Counted from the first letter of the stretch, positions 33,965 to 44,851 are shown. The stretch is 64,000 bases of DNA from Hemicordylus capensis (GCF_027244095.1 NC_069659.1:31156501-31220500); one strand, 5' to 3'. The notes: generated by a model from the sequence alone, not told the origin. Made by a program: numbers and translations.

Positions 33965-34920
33965 TAATGTAGAAATCCTTTAGAGTTACTCCCAAGTAGT
34001 ACTATTGAGCAATTGAATCAGGATGTCAGCCACTGTCCCTGTTTTTGCCTCTTGGGAGTGCCTTCTTCAGTTTCCGCCCCATATGAGTTACTAGGATTCA
34101 TGTGTTTTCAAGTAAGCTGCTAGAATGCGGTCCTTCAGGATCCAGCTCCTTCTCCAAGCGGGTGGGTGCATGCATCACGTCCCTGTTCTTCAGCAACCTG
34201 GGGGAGGGAGCATGTGCAGTAATCCTTGATATGAGAACTGGGTGTAACAAGCGTATCCCTTACGAGCATTGAAAGGTATGGTTTGGGCTAATCTGCTTTG
34301 GTAATCTGGAATAATGTGTTCTGCATGTACTTTATTACCTGCTTTCTATTTCTGGCCTGCTTGTAATCAGAATTGTATACCAGCCTCCAGATTGCTTGCC
34401 AAACCCTCTACACGTTCACTGACATGTCCTCAATTCCATCAGTGAAATATTGGAGGGTAAGGGTAGTGTAGCTCATGCGACCTCTGGGTGTGCAAACAAT
34501 AACATTTTGAAGGAACTGCTATGCATGATGTCAGTGGAAGATGTTTCCACTTTTTGCATAATTTGATTATTTGCTGATGGGTACTGATAGTTAGCAAGGA
34601 TTTCTAGAGCTAGCTGAAAATGCCTGGCCAATTGCTTTAATGGTAAGATAATGTCTCTTGAATGGGCCTTGGTGATTGGAGGCTGCTGAGCCAGGACACA
34701 CCCCACATGCTTGAGTGGGAGCTAGAGAAGCAGCTGGGAATTAGAGGGTAGCCGGCAAAGGAAACAGGTCTGAGTTTTTACAGCTGGCTGGAAGAAGGAG
34801 CCTTCAAGGCATTCCGAATGGCTGCTGTTTGCTTTTGGGGAATCGGATGCTGCTTTACAGATTAGCACTGTCTGGGTGCTTGCCTGCTCCACTCAATGCC
34901 TACATTGGCAAATAAACAGA
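33965..34920. other. No recognisable features
   Basis: Unique-looking DNA. The open frame at 34473-34706 (minus) shows no domain. Confidence 0.35.
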
Positions 34921-34925
34921 TTGTG

Positions 34926-35352
34926 CAGACCTAATGGCGCAGCAGGGAAGTAACTTGCCTAGGGAGCAAGAAGTTGCCAGTTCGAATCCCCGCCGGTATG
35001 TTTCCCAGACTTTGGGGAACACCTATATCGGGTAGCAGCGATTTAGGAACATGCTGAAAGGCATCATATCATATTGCATGGGTGATGGCAATGGCAAAGC
35101 CCTCCTGTAATCTACCAAAGAAAACCACACGGCTCTGTGGCAGGGGCGTAGCTAGAATTGAGCCAAAGGGTTCAAAGAACACGGGCCCCCAGCTCCTGAG
35201 GGCCCTCCAGCTCCACTCCTCCCTATTTTTTTTCATTAGCTCCCTCACTCTGCGGGGCCACCAGAGAGAGGGATGAACACAGGCCCCCTCTCCCCTAGCT
35301 ACGCCCCTGCTCTGTGGTTTCCAGGAGTTGGCACCAACTTGATGGAACAACA
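34926..35352 (+). mobile_element. Sauria SINE interrupted by a hAT-type MITE
   Basis: Head CCTAATGGCGCAGCAGGG with box B GTTCGAATCCCCGCCGG, centre GGCATCATATCATATTGC, tail GGCAATGGCAAAGCCCTCC, then GTTTCCAGGAGTTGG and CTTGATGGAACAA. The tail is of Bov-B origin. Split at CTCTGTGG by the MITE. Confidence 0.8.
35141..35309. mobile_element. hAT-type MITE, 169 bp, perfect 8-bp TSD
   Basis: CTCTGTGG at 35133-35140 and 35310-35317. Ends CAGGGGCGTAGCTAG and CTAGCTACGCCCCTG are perfect inverted repeats of 15 bp, the best-preserved ends in the window. Confidence 0.92.
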
Positions 35353-35383
35353 CACACACCACAGGGCAACTGAGCCTGCAGAG

Positions 35384-35519
35384 CAGAGCTGCACAACTTC
35401 AGCCCTCCAGCTGTTGTTGGACTACACCTCCCATCTTCCCCAGTCACCATGGCCCATAGTCGGGGAGGATGGGAGGTGTAGTCCAAAAGCAGGTGGAGGG
35501 CTGATGTTGTGCAGCCCTG
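35384..35519. mobile_element. Hairpin MITE, CAGAGCTGCACAACTTC subtype
   Basis: Palindrome with core TGTTGTTGGACTACACCTCC and ends CAGAGCTGCACAAC/GTTGTGCAGCCCTG. Flanks CTGCAGAG and CTGTACAG agree at 6 of 8. Confidence 0.8.
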
Positions 35520-35735
35520 CTGTACAGGCTGTCTTAAAACATTGGGCAACTTGGCGAAGTGGAGAGTCACAGACACAATGCTGTATTTTGTGCTCTTTAA
35601 TATATTATTACTTGCCCCGAACCTCCAAAATAATCAGAAGTAAAGCATTGCTTGCTACACTAAGCAGGAAAGAAGAACAGTTGAGGGATCTCTTAGGACA
35701 GCAAGCGCAGTGGCTGTATCTTCTCCTGGAAATTT

Positions 35736-36040
35736 TTCAAGCCCTTTAACTCGCATCTCCTCCGTAATGGAGGGGGTGCATTCACATTTTGGCCAGATTT
35801 ACCTCGAAGCAAGTTATCGGGGAGCAGTTCACACACAATTAGGGTTTTTTGTGCTGTAAAAAACCCAAATTGTGTGCGAACTGCTAAATAAAATAAAGGA
35901 CAATAAATAAATAAAGGAGTGTAGCCTGATTTAGCCTAAATAAAATAAAGGAGTGTAGTCTGATTTATATCCAGGGTAAAAAAAATCCCACTATTTGTGT
36001 AGGGTTTGGGGGCAAGTGAGTTCGCAGTAAAGCCTCCCAT
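35736..36040. mobile_element. TIR element of the TTTTTCACACAGGG group with internal duplication
   Basis: GCATCTCCTCCGTAATGGAG and TTCGCAGTAAAGCCTCC mark its two ends. A segment with AAAGGAGTGTAGCCTGATTT near 35911 is repeated near 35950. Confidence 0.6.
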
Positions 36041-36049
36041 ATAGGCCTG

Positions 36050-36206
36050 ATGCTTCAGTAGAGTTGTAAATTCTAATTTAAACTATTAAATTACATAATT
36101 TTTCACAATAATTAAAATCTCCAATATTGCTCTCAAAAGTCACCTAGAGTTTGATGCTGATTCGTGGAGATTCCAAGCCAGTTCTGAAGGGCTAGCAACC
36201 CTACAT
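36050..36206. mobile_element. Inverted GGGTTGCC-group element
   Basis: GATGCTGATTCGTGGAGATT and GGGCTAGCAACCCTACA on the right correspond to the inverted head of the family. Confidence 0.5.
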
Positions 36207-36209
36207 CTA

Positions 36210-36885
36210 GGTAGATATCCATCAGGCTTCTGTTAAAAGACTCCGGAACAGGCCCAGAAAAAAGAGTGGCAACCATAAAATACGATTGTTCTAAAGCTTG
36301 CATATAAGCTGGGGGGGGCCCACGGGGGGCCATAATTTTCTCCTAGCTGCTTACAAAATTGCTCTCAAAACTGGAAATCGTTAAGCTAAAAGCATGCATT
36401 GCAATGAAAGAATTAAAGTCCACCCCTCTGTTTCCCAGCCTGAGTGAGAAAGAGACTATAAATGCTTCTGCTTAGCCTGGAGTCACAGCTCAGGCAAAAT
36501 ATCTAGGTCTTAGCTGGACATTCATGCAGCACCTGCTGAATAAGATTAAAGATGGTCTAGGAGCTTAACTGAGCTGCTTGATCTCAACAGATGCTTCTGT
36601 CTGTGTTGATGGTAATAAAGCAATGAACTCAGAACAATAAACCCCAGGCATGTGTAATCAAAATAAGTCTTCTGTCTTTATACACCAGTTACAGCCGCTT
36701 TTCTTTGGGACATCAGAAGAGAAGCTGACCTCCTAGCTTCAATCTTTTTCTCTTTTTTTGGCATCTTTTTTTAGGTTTGCAGCTCATTCTAACTTGACCG
36801 CCCTATAACTCTAGCTCACTGGAAAATCCACATTTAACTGAAGCAAAAAAAGTGTTGGACCTTAATACTGGAGCCTATCTAGGTC
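36210..36885. other. No recognisable features
   Basis: AT-rich, no gene supported. Confidence 0.35.
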
Positions 36886-36888
36886 AAA

Positions 36889-37196
36889 TAGGAACATAGG
36901 AAGCTGCTATATACTGAGTCAGACCATTGATCCATCTAGCTCATTATTGTCTACCCAGACTGGCAGTGGCTTCTCCAAGGTTGCAAAGGCAGGAATCTCT
37001 CTCAGCCCTATCTTGGAGATGCTGCCAGGGAGGGAACTTGGAACCTAGATGTTCTTCCCAGAGCAGCTCCATCCCCTAAGGGGAATATCTTACCGTGCTC
37101 ACACATCAAGTCTCCCATTCATATGCAACCAGGGCAGACCCTGCTTAGCTAAGGGGACAAGTCATGCTTGCTACCACAAGACTAGCTCTCCTCTCA
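36889..37196 (-). mobile_element. Compound 5S-like SINE, full length, minus strand
   Basis: GGAACATAGGAAGCTGCTAT to CTAGCTCTCCTCTC, with AGACCCTGCTTAGCTAAGG in the head. Confidence 0.8.
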
Positions 37197-37668
37197 TAGC
37201 TCATACTTGGTGAGACTTGAGCTACAATCATGGGCATAACTATAATTTGGCAGACATGTTCTAAGAACACGTGCCTCTCATTCTCACCCCCCAAAAAGGG
37301 GGCTGCCAACAGCCCCCACTTGCTTCTCACCTCCTCCCCATCCCCACCACTTGCCCCCTTCCTGTTGCTCCTTGCTGGCTCATGCAGCAGTAAGGAACTC
37401 CATGGCTCCCTTCTAGCAAATTAACTTGGTCACCCAGATGAATTCTATGATAGTTATCTTTTATTTGAGAGCAGTCACGAAATTACTTATGCAGTCACTA
37501 AGTTTTGTCTTGTTGCCATTAGAATTAAAAGTAAGAAAGTATCTGTATAGATAGATTTCATAAGGTTTATGAATACCTGGATTAGTTTATTGTTACTGTT
37601 TGGGCTATATGTATATATTTTTCTGGTCAGTGACCATAAATAAACAGAACTGAACTGATGTCATCTAT

Positions 37669-37898
37669 TCTGATTCAAGATGGCGGACACGTAAATGTCT
37701 GAGGTGCAACTGGGAACTGATTTTTGACCAAATTTGGTACAGTTGTAGGGACATCTCAGATGCATAGTTTGTGATGATGCCATACACCCCAGTTCAAGAT
37801 GGTGGGTACATGAATGTTTGAGGCACAATTGGGCTAACATGTAAACTGCCTAACCTATTTGGACCAAATTTAGTCTAATTGTAGGGCTAGTGAAAGGA
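37669..37898. repeat. Tandem pair, unit about 115 bp
   Basis: TTCAAGATGGCGGACACG and TTCAAGATGGTGGGTACATG head two diverged units, followed by GACCAAATTTGGTACAGTTG and GACCAAATTTAGTCTAATTG. Looks like a fragment of a longer tandem repeat. Confidence 0.6.
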
Positions 37899-38092
37899 AA
37901 GTAGGCAGATTAATTCTTACTAGAACAACTTGTATATTTTTGTCAAGACACTTCTCATTTTGTATTGTGATGACTTTGGTTTTAAGCAATAAAGAACATG
38001 AATGATTAAAACTTGGGAGACATGAACAAATTTTTACCTATTTCAGGAGCACCCTTGTTGCTGGACTGTTCACTACTACTACTACTATTACT

Positions 38093-38640
38093 ATTACTAC
38101 TACAAATATTTATATGCTGCTCTTCAACCATGAAAAAGCCACCTAATGGCCCAGAGCAGAAATGACTTGACTAGCAAGCCAGAGGTTGCCGGTTCAAATC
38201 CCCGCTGGTATGTTTCCCAGACCATGGGAAACACCTCTGTTGGGAAGCAGTGATATAGGAACATGCTGATAGGCATTATCTCATACTGCGTGGGAGATGG
38301 CAATGGTAACCCCCTCCTGTATTCTAGCACAGACAACCACAGGGGCTCTGTGGTCGCCAGGAGTCTACACTGACTTGACAGCACAACAACTTCAACCAAA
38401 GTTCTCAAAGCAGTTTACACTGAAAAATAAATAATACATAAATAAGATGGCCCTCTGTCTCAAAGGACTCACAGTCTAAAAAGAAACATAAGGCAGATAC
38501 CAGCAACAGCCACTGGAGGGATGCTGTGCTGGGGATGGTTAGAGCCAGTTGCTCTCCCCCTGCAAAATATGAGAGAATCACCACTTCAAAAGGTGTCTCT
38601 TGGCTCAGTTAGCAGGGGTTCAGTTACACATTTCTCCTAG
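38093..38640 (-). mobile_element. L2-like LINE 3'-end repeat split by a Sauria SINE
   Basis: Parts at 38093-38130 and 38390-38640 (GTTCTCAAAGCAGTTTACAC, GGACTCACAGTCTAAAAAG). A CTA/CTATTA microsatellite lies at its 3' end near 38078-38103. Confidence 0.65.
38131..38389 (+). mobile_element. Sauria SINE, full length, 9-bp TSD
   Basis: CTTCAACCA at 38122-38130 and 38390-38398. Head CACCTAATGGCCCAGAGC, box B GGTTCAAATCCCCGC, tail ATGGCAATGGTAACCCCC, GGTCGCCAGGAGTC, CTTGACAGCACAA. Confidence 0.88.
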
Positions 38641-38644
38641 CAGG

Positions 38645-39190
38645 CAACTAAATATTGCCCAACTTAGCTGCTGACTGACTGCATTAAAGTCACCAAATGT
38701 TCCTCTGCTTTGTGATTAATATTTGCTTAGTGCCTCCTGCTGGCTTCAGGATTGCATGCAGTTGTACTTAGCAATGCTATACTGGACGTTGGTGAGTTAA
38801 CTTCAAGCAAACATGGCCTGTTATGTAGCCCACAAGATATAAAAAAAGATTCATTGATTCACAGTCACTAGGGGAGTGAAGTGTTGCAGATGATCTTTGA
38901 TAAGTAAAAGCTCTCTACAGAACCAATCTGTATGGGGGGGGGGAGACATCCTAGAATTGCTCCGTCAGCCTGAAGCTGTACTGAAAAGGATGCCCGAAAG
39001 CAGCATCGTAAATAATGCAACACAGCCTAATTAAATATTCATGCAGTTTGTTTTTCGTTTCTGGTTTGTTTACAGTCTTCCAGTGCTGTAGACGGGTGTG
39101 CACGGCTCTTGGCTCAGATGTAAGCTACTTTGAAAACAGTACAGTGGGGTTTGCGGGGAGGGAACAGGGCCAACTCCAGGGGATCTTGGG
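38645..39190. other. No recognisable features
   Basis: No gene or clear repeat seen; a G run lies at 38934-38942. Confidence 0.35.
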
Positions 39191-39196
39191 CAAACT

Positions 39197-40078
39197 GGAA
39201 CACACCAAGCTGCCTTAGACTGAGTCAGACCCTTGGTCCATCTAGCTCAGTACTGTCTACACTGACTGGCAGCAGCTTTCCAAGGTTTCAGGCAGGAGTC
39301 TTTCCCAGCCCTACCTGAAGATACCTGGGAGTGAACCTGGAACCTTCTGCATGCAAAGTAGATGCTCTACCACTGAGTTAGGGCCCTTTCCCCTAAGGGG
39401 AATATCTTACCACACTCACATCAAGCGCGGAGCCAGCCAAGCGGCAGCCTGGGTCCAGCCCCGCCCGGCAGCCCCTCTGACAACGTCCCGTGTGCATGAT
39501 GTCATGCGCATGGGGCATGCCTGAGCCCCGAGAGAAATCTCCTCCCCACCCACGAGCGAGCGCTTGCCCATCCTTTTCAAGCAGTATTTGATGCCTGAAA
39601 GCATTTTATTTCCCTTTCTCTTCCTCCAGAGAGGGAGAGAAAGGGAGAACAGATGCTTTCAGGCAGCAAGCGCTGCCTGAAATGAGAGGGAATGGCTCAC
39701 TTGGGCTCTTCGGAGCTCAAGGCCACACACCCTTTGCGTGTGATGTCACACACAAAGGGGGCGTGGCCTCCAGCTCCAAAGAGCCTGAGCAAGCCCTTCC
39801 CTGTCATTAGGGATGGGCAAGCGTTCGTTCGGAGCTCTTAGTAGCCTGGACGTGGGCAAGGAGGTTCATTCAGGGCTCTTCCAGAGCCCGAGCCATGCCC
39901 CCCGGGAGCTTCAGCAGTCTCTACCATTGGCGGCCTGGGTTCTTTGAACCCGTTCGCACAATAGTTGCTACGCCCCTGACTCACATGTAGTCTCCCATTC
40001 AAATGCAAACCAAGGCAGACCCTGCTTAGCACAGGGGACAATTCATGCCCGCTACCACAAGACCAGCTCTCCTCCCCT
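39197..40078 (-). mobile_element. Compound 5S-like SINE split by a hAT-type element
   Basis: GGAACACACCAAGCTGCC through AGGGGAATATCTTACC on the left. It resumes GTAGTCTCCCATTCAAATGC to GACCAGCTCTCC on the right. Contains the tRNA-like module CTCTACCACTGAGTTAGG in reverse. Confidence 0.85.
39422..39978. mobile_element. hAT-type element, 557 bp, perfect 8-bp TSD
   Basis: ACTCACAT at 39414-39421 and 39979-39986. The right end GTTGCTACGCCCCTG is canonical; the left end CAAGCGCGGAGC is CpG-decayed. The interior is GC-rich with repeats of GAGCGAGCGCTTGCCC/GGGCAAGCGTTCG type and a TGATGTCACACAC motif. No transposase. Confidence 0.85.
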
Positions 40079-40079
40079 C

Positions 40080-41800
40080 CCCATCTACTGCACATGCCCT
40101 CTAGAACCGCATTTCCCAACCAGTGTGCCACAAGACACTAGCTGGTGTACGATGCTGCCTCAGCTCCAAAAGCAGGGAGTTCAAACACCCTGCATTAGAA
40201 GCTGACTTGCCCCATAATGCATCTCCCTCTCAGTGCATAAGGGAGCAAGCTGGCTCAAAAGGTGGAGTATTTCGCCCCCAGGCTTTGTAGCCAACGCTTT
40301 TAATCATTCTTCCTCTGTCAGAAAATTTTAGTGCACAATACATGCAGCTTGCTCACTTCACATGTACATCAGCACCAACTCTGCATAGAAAGCATTCATT
40401 ATACACATTCTCTATTCTATACTTATATCCCCTTACTGAAGTAATTACAGTTTTGATGTGTCAGTAAACACAGATGAGCACACAAAGTGGTGCAAACAGA
40501 GGTATTATACGAAGCCATTCGCTGTGCAAGCTATATGTATATCAATAGCCAGACCATGCTAAGTCAGTGAAGAAAAACTGCTGGGTTCTAGAATACACCA
40601 GGAAGGGCACGTCCCTCCAGGTGTATAAGGTTGCTTGCCAGCTCCTAAAGAAACAAATAACTATCACCCAGTAACTTTGATTGCTGCAAAAAGCAGGGAG
40701 GGGCTGGTTGGGGGGCCAGTGTGCCACAATTTTGGGAAGGGGTCATTAAGGGTGTTGCCAGATAAAAACTGTTTATCTTGGAAAACATTTCCCCCAAAGA
40801 TGTGCCTCATGCAGGAATGTGGATTTGATCATCTGTCTGAATTGCAATGATTGCCTTATCCTGAATGTTTATGGTTTTAGAGGTTGGCTTTTACTGAGTT
40901 TCATAATGAATTTTGTTGTAAGCCGCCATGAATTCATTTATGAAGAATGGCAGCATATACATCTTTTAAAGAAAGAAGTAATTTGTGCACAAATTAACAT
41001 AAAGTTCGAATATGGATAAAATCTCCAAAACTTACCGAATGTGGCACAATCCCCTCCCCCACAACTCACTAACCATTTATGTAATTAGCCCATTCTAATC
41101 TTTGCAACTGAAGATTAAAATGTATCATCCCAGCTCACAGACTTTGTTTTCATAATGCACTTCCCTTTTTGAAAGAAAGAAGTCATCCCCTCTTTGCTTT
41201 GATAGAACTTAACTCATTACATATTAACTGCACTTTGCACAGTTGTTCATGAATCTTGAAGATCTGCATCCTTCTGCTAGGTCACACCCTGCCCTTGGAA
41301 GACAGCATACAGTAGCCCAGCTAACAGACGGAATTTGCAGCCTGAGACCTGGACATTCTCCGTGCTGGAACAGTATCATACTGTACCCTAGATTGCTGTC
41401 AACGCTGAAGGCAGCTGTACACTGCCTTGAGAACAGTGTTGACAGTTCTGTCCTTATTGCAATGGCTTGTGTGTGTGTGTGTGTGTAGCTGTACGTTCAG
41501 TAGGGTTGCAGCATGTAATAAAGGAATTTGGTTATATTTGCCCAGTACCCTTTTGATTTATTTTAAAAGGTGACCCCCTGTTAATCAGGCTGGACACTGT
41601 TTCTGTATAATAAATTAGTTGCTCTGCAGGTCCATGCAGAAAACACAGGTGGCTGACACTGTGGGATATGCAGAATAGCAGCACAGACGTGTTATCAGTT
41701 TCTTCTGATAATTCTATGGCATGCAGCTCATGGAGAAAAGCTCAGGGCAAAAAACATACACTGGAGAATAACAAATGCAACTGCTCTTGGTGAATACTCT
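40080..41800. other. Long stretch without recognisable genes
   Basis: Mostly AT-rich. A (GT)n run lies at about 41468-41486. Open frames (41243-41488, 81 codons) lack domains. Confidence 0.35.
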
Positions 41801-41804
41801 AGGG

Positions 41805-41940
41805 CAGGGCTACTCAGCTGCGGCCCTCTTGCAGATGTCACCCTACAACTCCCATAATCCCTGACAATTGGCCGCTGTTGCTGAGGATTATGGGAGCTGT
41901 AGTCCAAAAAGAGCTGGAGGGCCAACACTGAGTAGCCCTG
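41805..41940. mobile_element. Hairpin MITE, CAGGGCTACTCAG subtype
   Basis: Ends CAGGGCTACTCAGC and CTGAGTAGCCCTG, flanks CTCTAGGG and TGCTAGGG. Core TACAACTCCCATAATCC. Confidence 0.8.
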
Positions 41941-42279
41941 TGCTAGGGTAGTTTCATGGCTAGATATTTGGTGGCTCAACTGCTGTAGGGATGTGCACAA
42001 AACCAGTTTTGCCAGTTTGGCTTGAATCTGGTTCGGCTCGAATTTTAGTGACCTCTGTGCATGAGCAGAGGCCATTTGTGTGACCAAGCCAGAGGTCATT
42101 AAAATGGCTCCCATGCGTGTGCAGAGGCCCAAACTGGGCTGAAGAAGGCCCGAACCAGGCTGCTGATGGCCCTGCCTACTCTGGGGGAGGACGGGGAGAG
42201 CTGCTGCCACTACCAGAGCCACTAGCAGTGGCACTTGTAAGTAGTTACTTACTACCCTCCCACCTACTCTACCCTTAGG

Positions 42280-42423
42280 CAGTGTTCCCTCTAACAGGGA
42301 TTCCCAGATGTTGTTGACTACAACTTGCATAATCCTCAAGCAAAAGCCATTGCAGCTGGGCATCTGGGGATTCTGGGGGTTGTAGTCAACAACATCAGGG
42401 AATCCCTGTTAGAGGGAACACTG
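42280..42423. mobile_element. Hairpin MITE, CAGTGTTCCCTCTAAC subtype
   Basis: Ends CAGTGTTCCCTCTAACAG and GTTAGAGGGAACACTG are perfectly inverted over 16 bp. Flanks CCCTTAGG and CTCTTAGG agree at 7 of 8. Confidence 0.88.
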
Positions 42424-42447
42424 CTCTTAGGCAAGCTCCCTTCCGCC

Positions 42448-42687
42448 TTTAGCTGGTCTTGTGCTAGCAAGCATGACTTGTCCTCTTAGCTAAGCAGGAT
42501 CTGCCCTGGTTGCAGTTGAATGAGAGACTTGATGTGTGAACACTGTAAGATATACCCCTCAGGGGATGGAACCACTCTGGGAAGAGCATCTAGGTTCCAG
42601 GTTCCCTCCCTGGCATCTCCAAGATAGGGCTGAGAGAGATTCCTGCCTGTAACCTTGGAGAAGCCGCTGCCAGTCTGGGTAGACAAA
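42448..42687 (+). mobile_element. Compound 5S-like SINE, tail missing
   Basis: AGCTGGTCTTGTGCTAGC, TTAGCTAAGCAGGATCTGCC, GAATGAGAGACTTGATG; stops at GTCTGGGTAGACAAAG before the tail. Confidence 0.75.
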
Positions 42688-42861
42688 GGACTCCTGGGAG
42701 TTTTTCAGAGCGACAATGGGGAAGGGGCGGCAGGGAGGTATCCTGCCGCCCCATTTACTACTGAAATTACAGCGCCAGAGCAGGGGAGCGGCGGGAGGGG
42801 TAAGTAAACCCTCCCCCCGCTCTTAAAGTCACCCCCTCCCACCCAAACTGGACCACCCAGG

Positions 42862-42917
42862 TCCAGACCGGTCCGGACCGGTCTGGAGGCCTTTAGAATG
42901 GCCTCCGGACCGGTCCG
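42862..42917. repeat. CCGGTCCGGA palindromes
   Basis: 42862-42887 is a perfect 26-bp palindrome centred on GGTCCGGACC. 42904-42917 is a second, 14-bp palindrome with the same core. They lie in a GC-rich repeat end (about 42700-42930). Confidence 0.85.
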
Positions 42918-42938
42918 GGCCCATCCCTAATCATGTCT

Positions 42939-43036
42939 TCCCGCAGTCGTCTTTTTTCTAAACTAAAAAGCCCCAGGTGTTGTAGCCTTGCCTCATAAGA
43001 AAGGTGCTCCAGGCCCCTGATCATCTTTGTTGCCCT
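42939..43036 (-). mobile_element. CR1 LINE fragment
   Basis: TAAAAAGCCCCAGGTGTTGT, AGAAAGGTGCTCCAGGCCC and GATCATCTTTGTTGCCCTC are the reverse complement of the CR1 C-terminal coding region at 56865-56950. Confidence 0.75.
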
Positions 43037-43115
43037 CTTGGACTACAATGCCCATCATCCCCAGCTGCAATGGCCTTTGGTTTGGGATAATGGTGGGAAT
43101 TGTAGATAACATCCA
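43037..43115. mobile_element. Hairpin MITE remnant
   Basis: GGACTACAATGCCCATCATC with a degraded inverted partner GGTGGGAATTGTAGATAAC. Confidence 0.5.
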
Positions 43116-43119
43116 GGAT

Positions 43120-43960
43120 AACACTCTTCAACCCTTGATGCTTGCTCCCAGCACGATGCTCCTGGTCACCTAAAATTGGATTCAAGCCACACTGGGAAGA
43201 ACTGGACACAAGTCCAATATTTTTCTTGGATCTTCAGTTTTACATAATATATGGAAACAGTACACGTATTTCTGACCAATTGTTCTTGGGTCAGTAGCAC
43301 AGTGTTGCCATAATAACTTTGTCAAGTGCTCTGAATTGATTATGCCTGCGTATCTGCCAGATGAAAGAGAACACCATGAACTCTGCAATAATATAATATG
43401 CGAGCAATTGCTGCTGACAAGGATGGATGTGTTTGTCTTGAACATCACACCACGCAGAACTAACATTATGTGTATTATGAGTAAAGGTCAGAATTCTTAA
43501 AATAGCCAATATCTCTTTCCCCTCTTCATATTCCAGAAACATGTATATCACACATTTCGCTACTCAACCGCCCCCTGCTTCCTTTCCACTGCATACAAAA
43601 TCCAGATTTGGAATGTGCTTGTGTCTATGCAGCTTAAAGCAAGAGAAGATACTGTGCTTAACTCACCAGCCTTTTGCTTTGAAAGCATGCATCAGATTAA
43701 TGTAAAGGTCTTGCCAAAAAGCTGCCATGAGCTCTGCCCTGCAGGGCCTATAAAATGTACTTTGATAGCCATTTACAGATGATACAAAGCTAAAACAGAT
43801 TACAAATGCTTTGAAGGAAAAGCATTTGGATTTGAAATGAGATTTTTGCAAGGGGTTGGTGCTATCTGGGCAGCAACAGGAGAGTCATTTGCTGATCCCT
43901 GAGCCTACCTCTGCGCCATAGCCTTCATGTGGTGGTAGTGGAGAGACTCTCTTCAGGCCC
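43120..43960. other. No recognisable features
   Basis: AT-rich; short open frames only, no repeat identified. Confidence 0.35.
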
Positions 43961-43998
43961 ACCCATAGGAACACAGGAAGCTAACTTGTTATGAGTCG

Positions 43999-44683
43999 GA
44001 AGGAATGAAAAGGACCAACCAAAAGCACAGAACCAACCAAAAGAGCCCACCACTGCCAAACAACCTTAAAACTGCTATTTTAAAAAATGTATATGCATGG
44101 AAGATGGCAAAAACTATAAGTGTAGCTAATAATAGAAATGAGATTGATTGTTAGATTGATAGATTGATTGTAAAATTTGTGTCTTTTCATAGATATGTAT
44201 TTTTATTAGGTGATATGTACTGTTATTATTTATAGGTCATAAGAGTATATTTACTAAGAGTTATCCCCTGCTAACTTGGCAAAGAGGCACCTTTTAATGT
44301 GATGATTCTCTTTATTTAGGGGGAGAGTAACTGGCCCTATCCACCCCCAGCACAGTACCTCCAGTGACAGTTGCTGGTGTCTATCTTATGTTTCTTTTTA
44401 GATTGTGAGCCCTTTGGGGACAAGGATCCATATTATTTATTTATTACTGCTCTGCGTAAACTGCCCTGAGCCATTTTTGGAAGGGCGGTATAGAAATCAA
44501 ATAAATAAATAAAATAAATATTTATTAAATATCCAGTTGTTCCATTCCATGTTTTTATGAATACTAGACATTTCTATTCTTTGCTACCCTAATAGTTTTT
44601 GCCATCTTCCATGCATATACTTTTTTTAAAAATGCAGTTTTAAGGTTGTTTGACAGTAGTGGGTTCTTTTGGTTGGTTTCATA
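43999..44683. mobile_element. Fold-back element, 685 bp, perfect 8-bp TSD, carrying an L2 tail
   Basis: ATGAGTCG flanks both sides (43991-43998, 44684-44691). Arms of roughly 115-120 bp (about 44029-44145 and 44560-44682) are inverted, for example CCAACCAAAAGAGCCCACCA on the left. The left end has about 30 extra bp. The spacer holds an L2-like tail at 44255-44520. Confidence 0.75.
44255..44520 (+). mobile_element. L2-like LINE 3'-end repeat inside the fold-back element
   Basis: CTGCTAACTTGGCAAAGAGG, TTAGATTGTGAGCCCTTTGG, CTGCCCTGAGCCATTTTTGG, AAGGGCGGTATAGAAATC, then (AAAT)n. Confidence 0.65.
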
Positions 44684-44851
44684 ATGAGTCGTACCATTGG
44701 TCTAGCTAGCTCAGTATTGTCTACACTGACTGGCAGCAGCTTCTCCAAGGTTTCAGGCAGGAGTCTTTCCCAGCCATACCTGGAGATGCTAGGGATTGAA
44801 CCTATGATCTTCTGCATGCAAGCACTTACTGAGATATGGCCTCCATCTCCA

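Larger units (their letters stand above)
43965..44851 (-). mobile_element. Compound-family SINE split by a fold-back element
   Basis: SINE tail at 43965-43998 (AGGAACACAGGAAGCT, then ATGAGTCG). It resumes at 44684 with ATGAGTCG, then CCATTGGTCTAGCTAGCTCA and on to the tRNA-like module (GATCTTCTGCATGCAAGC). Confidence 0.75.
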
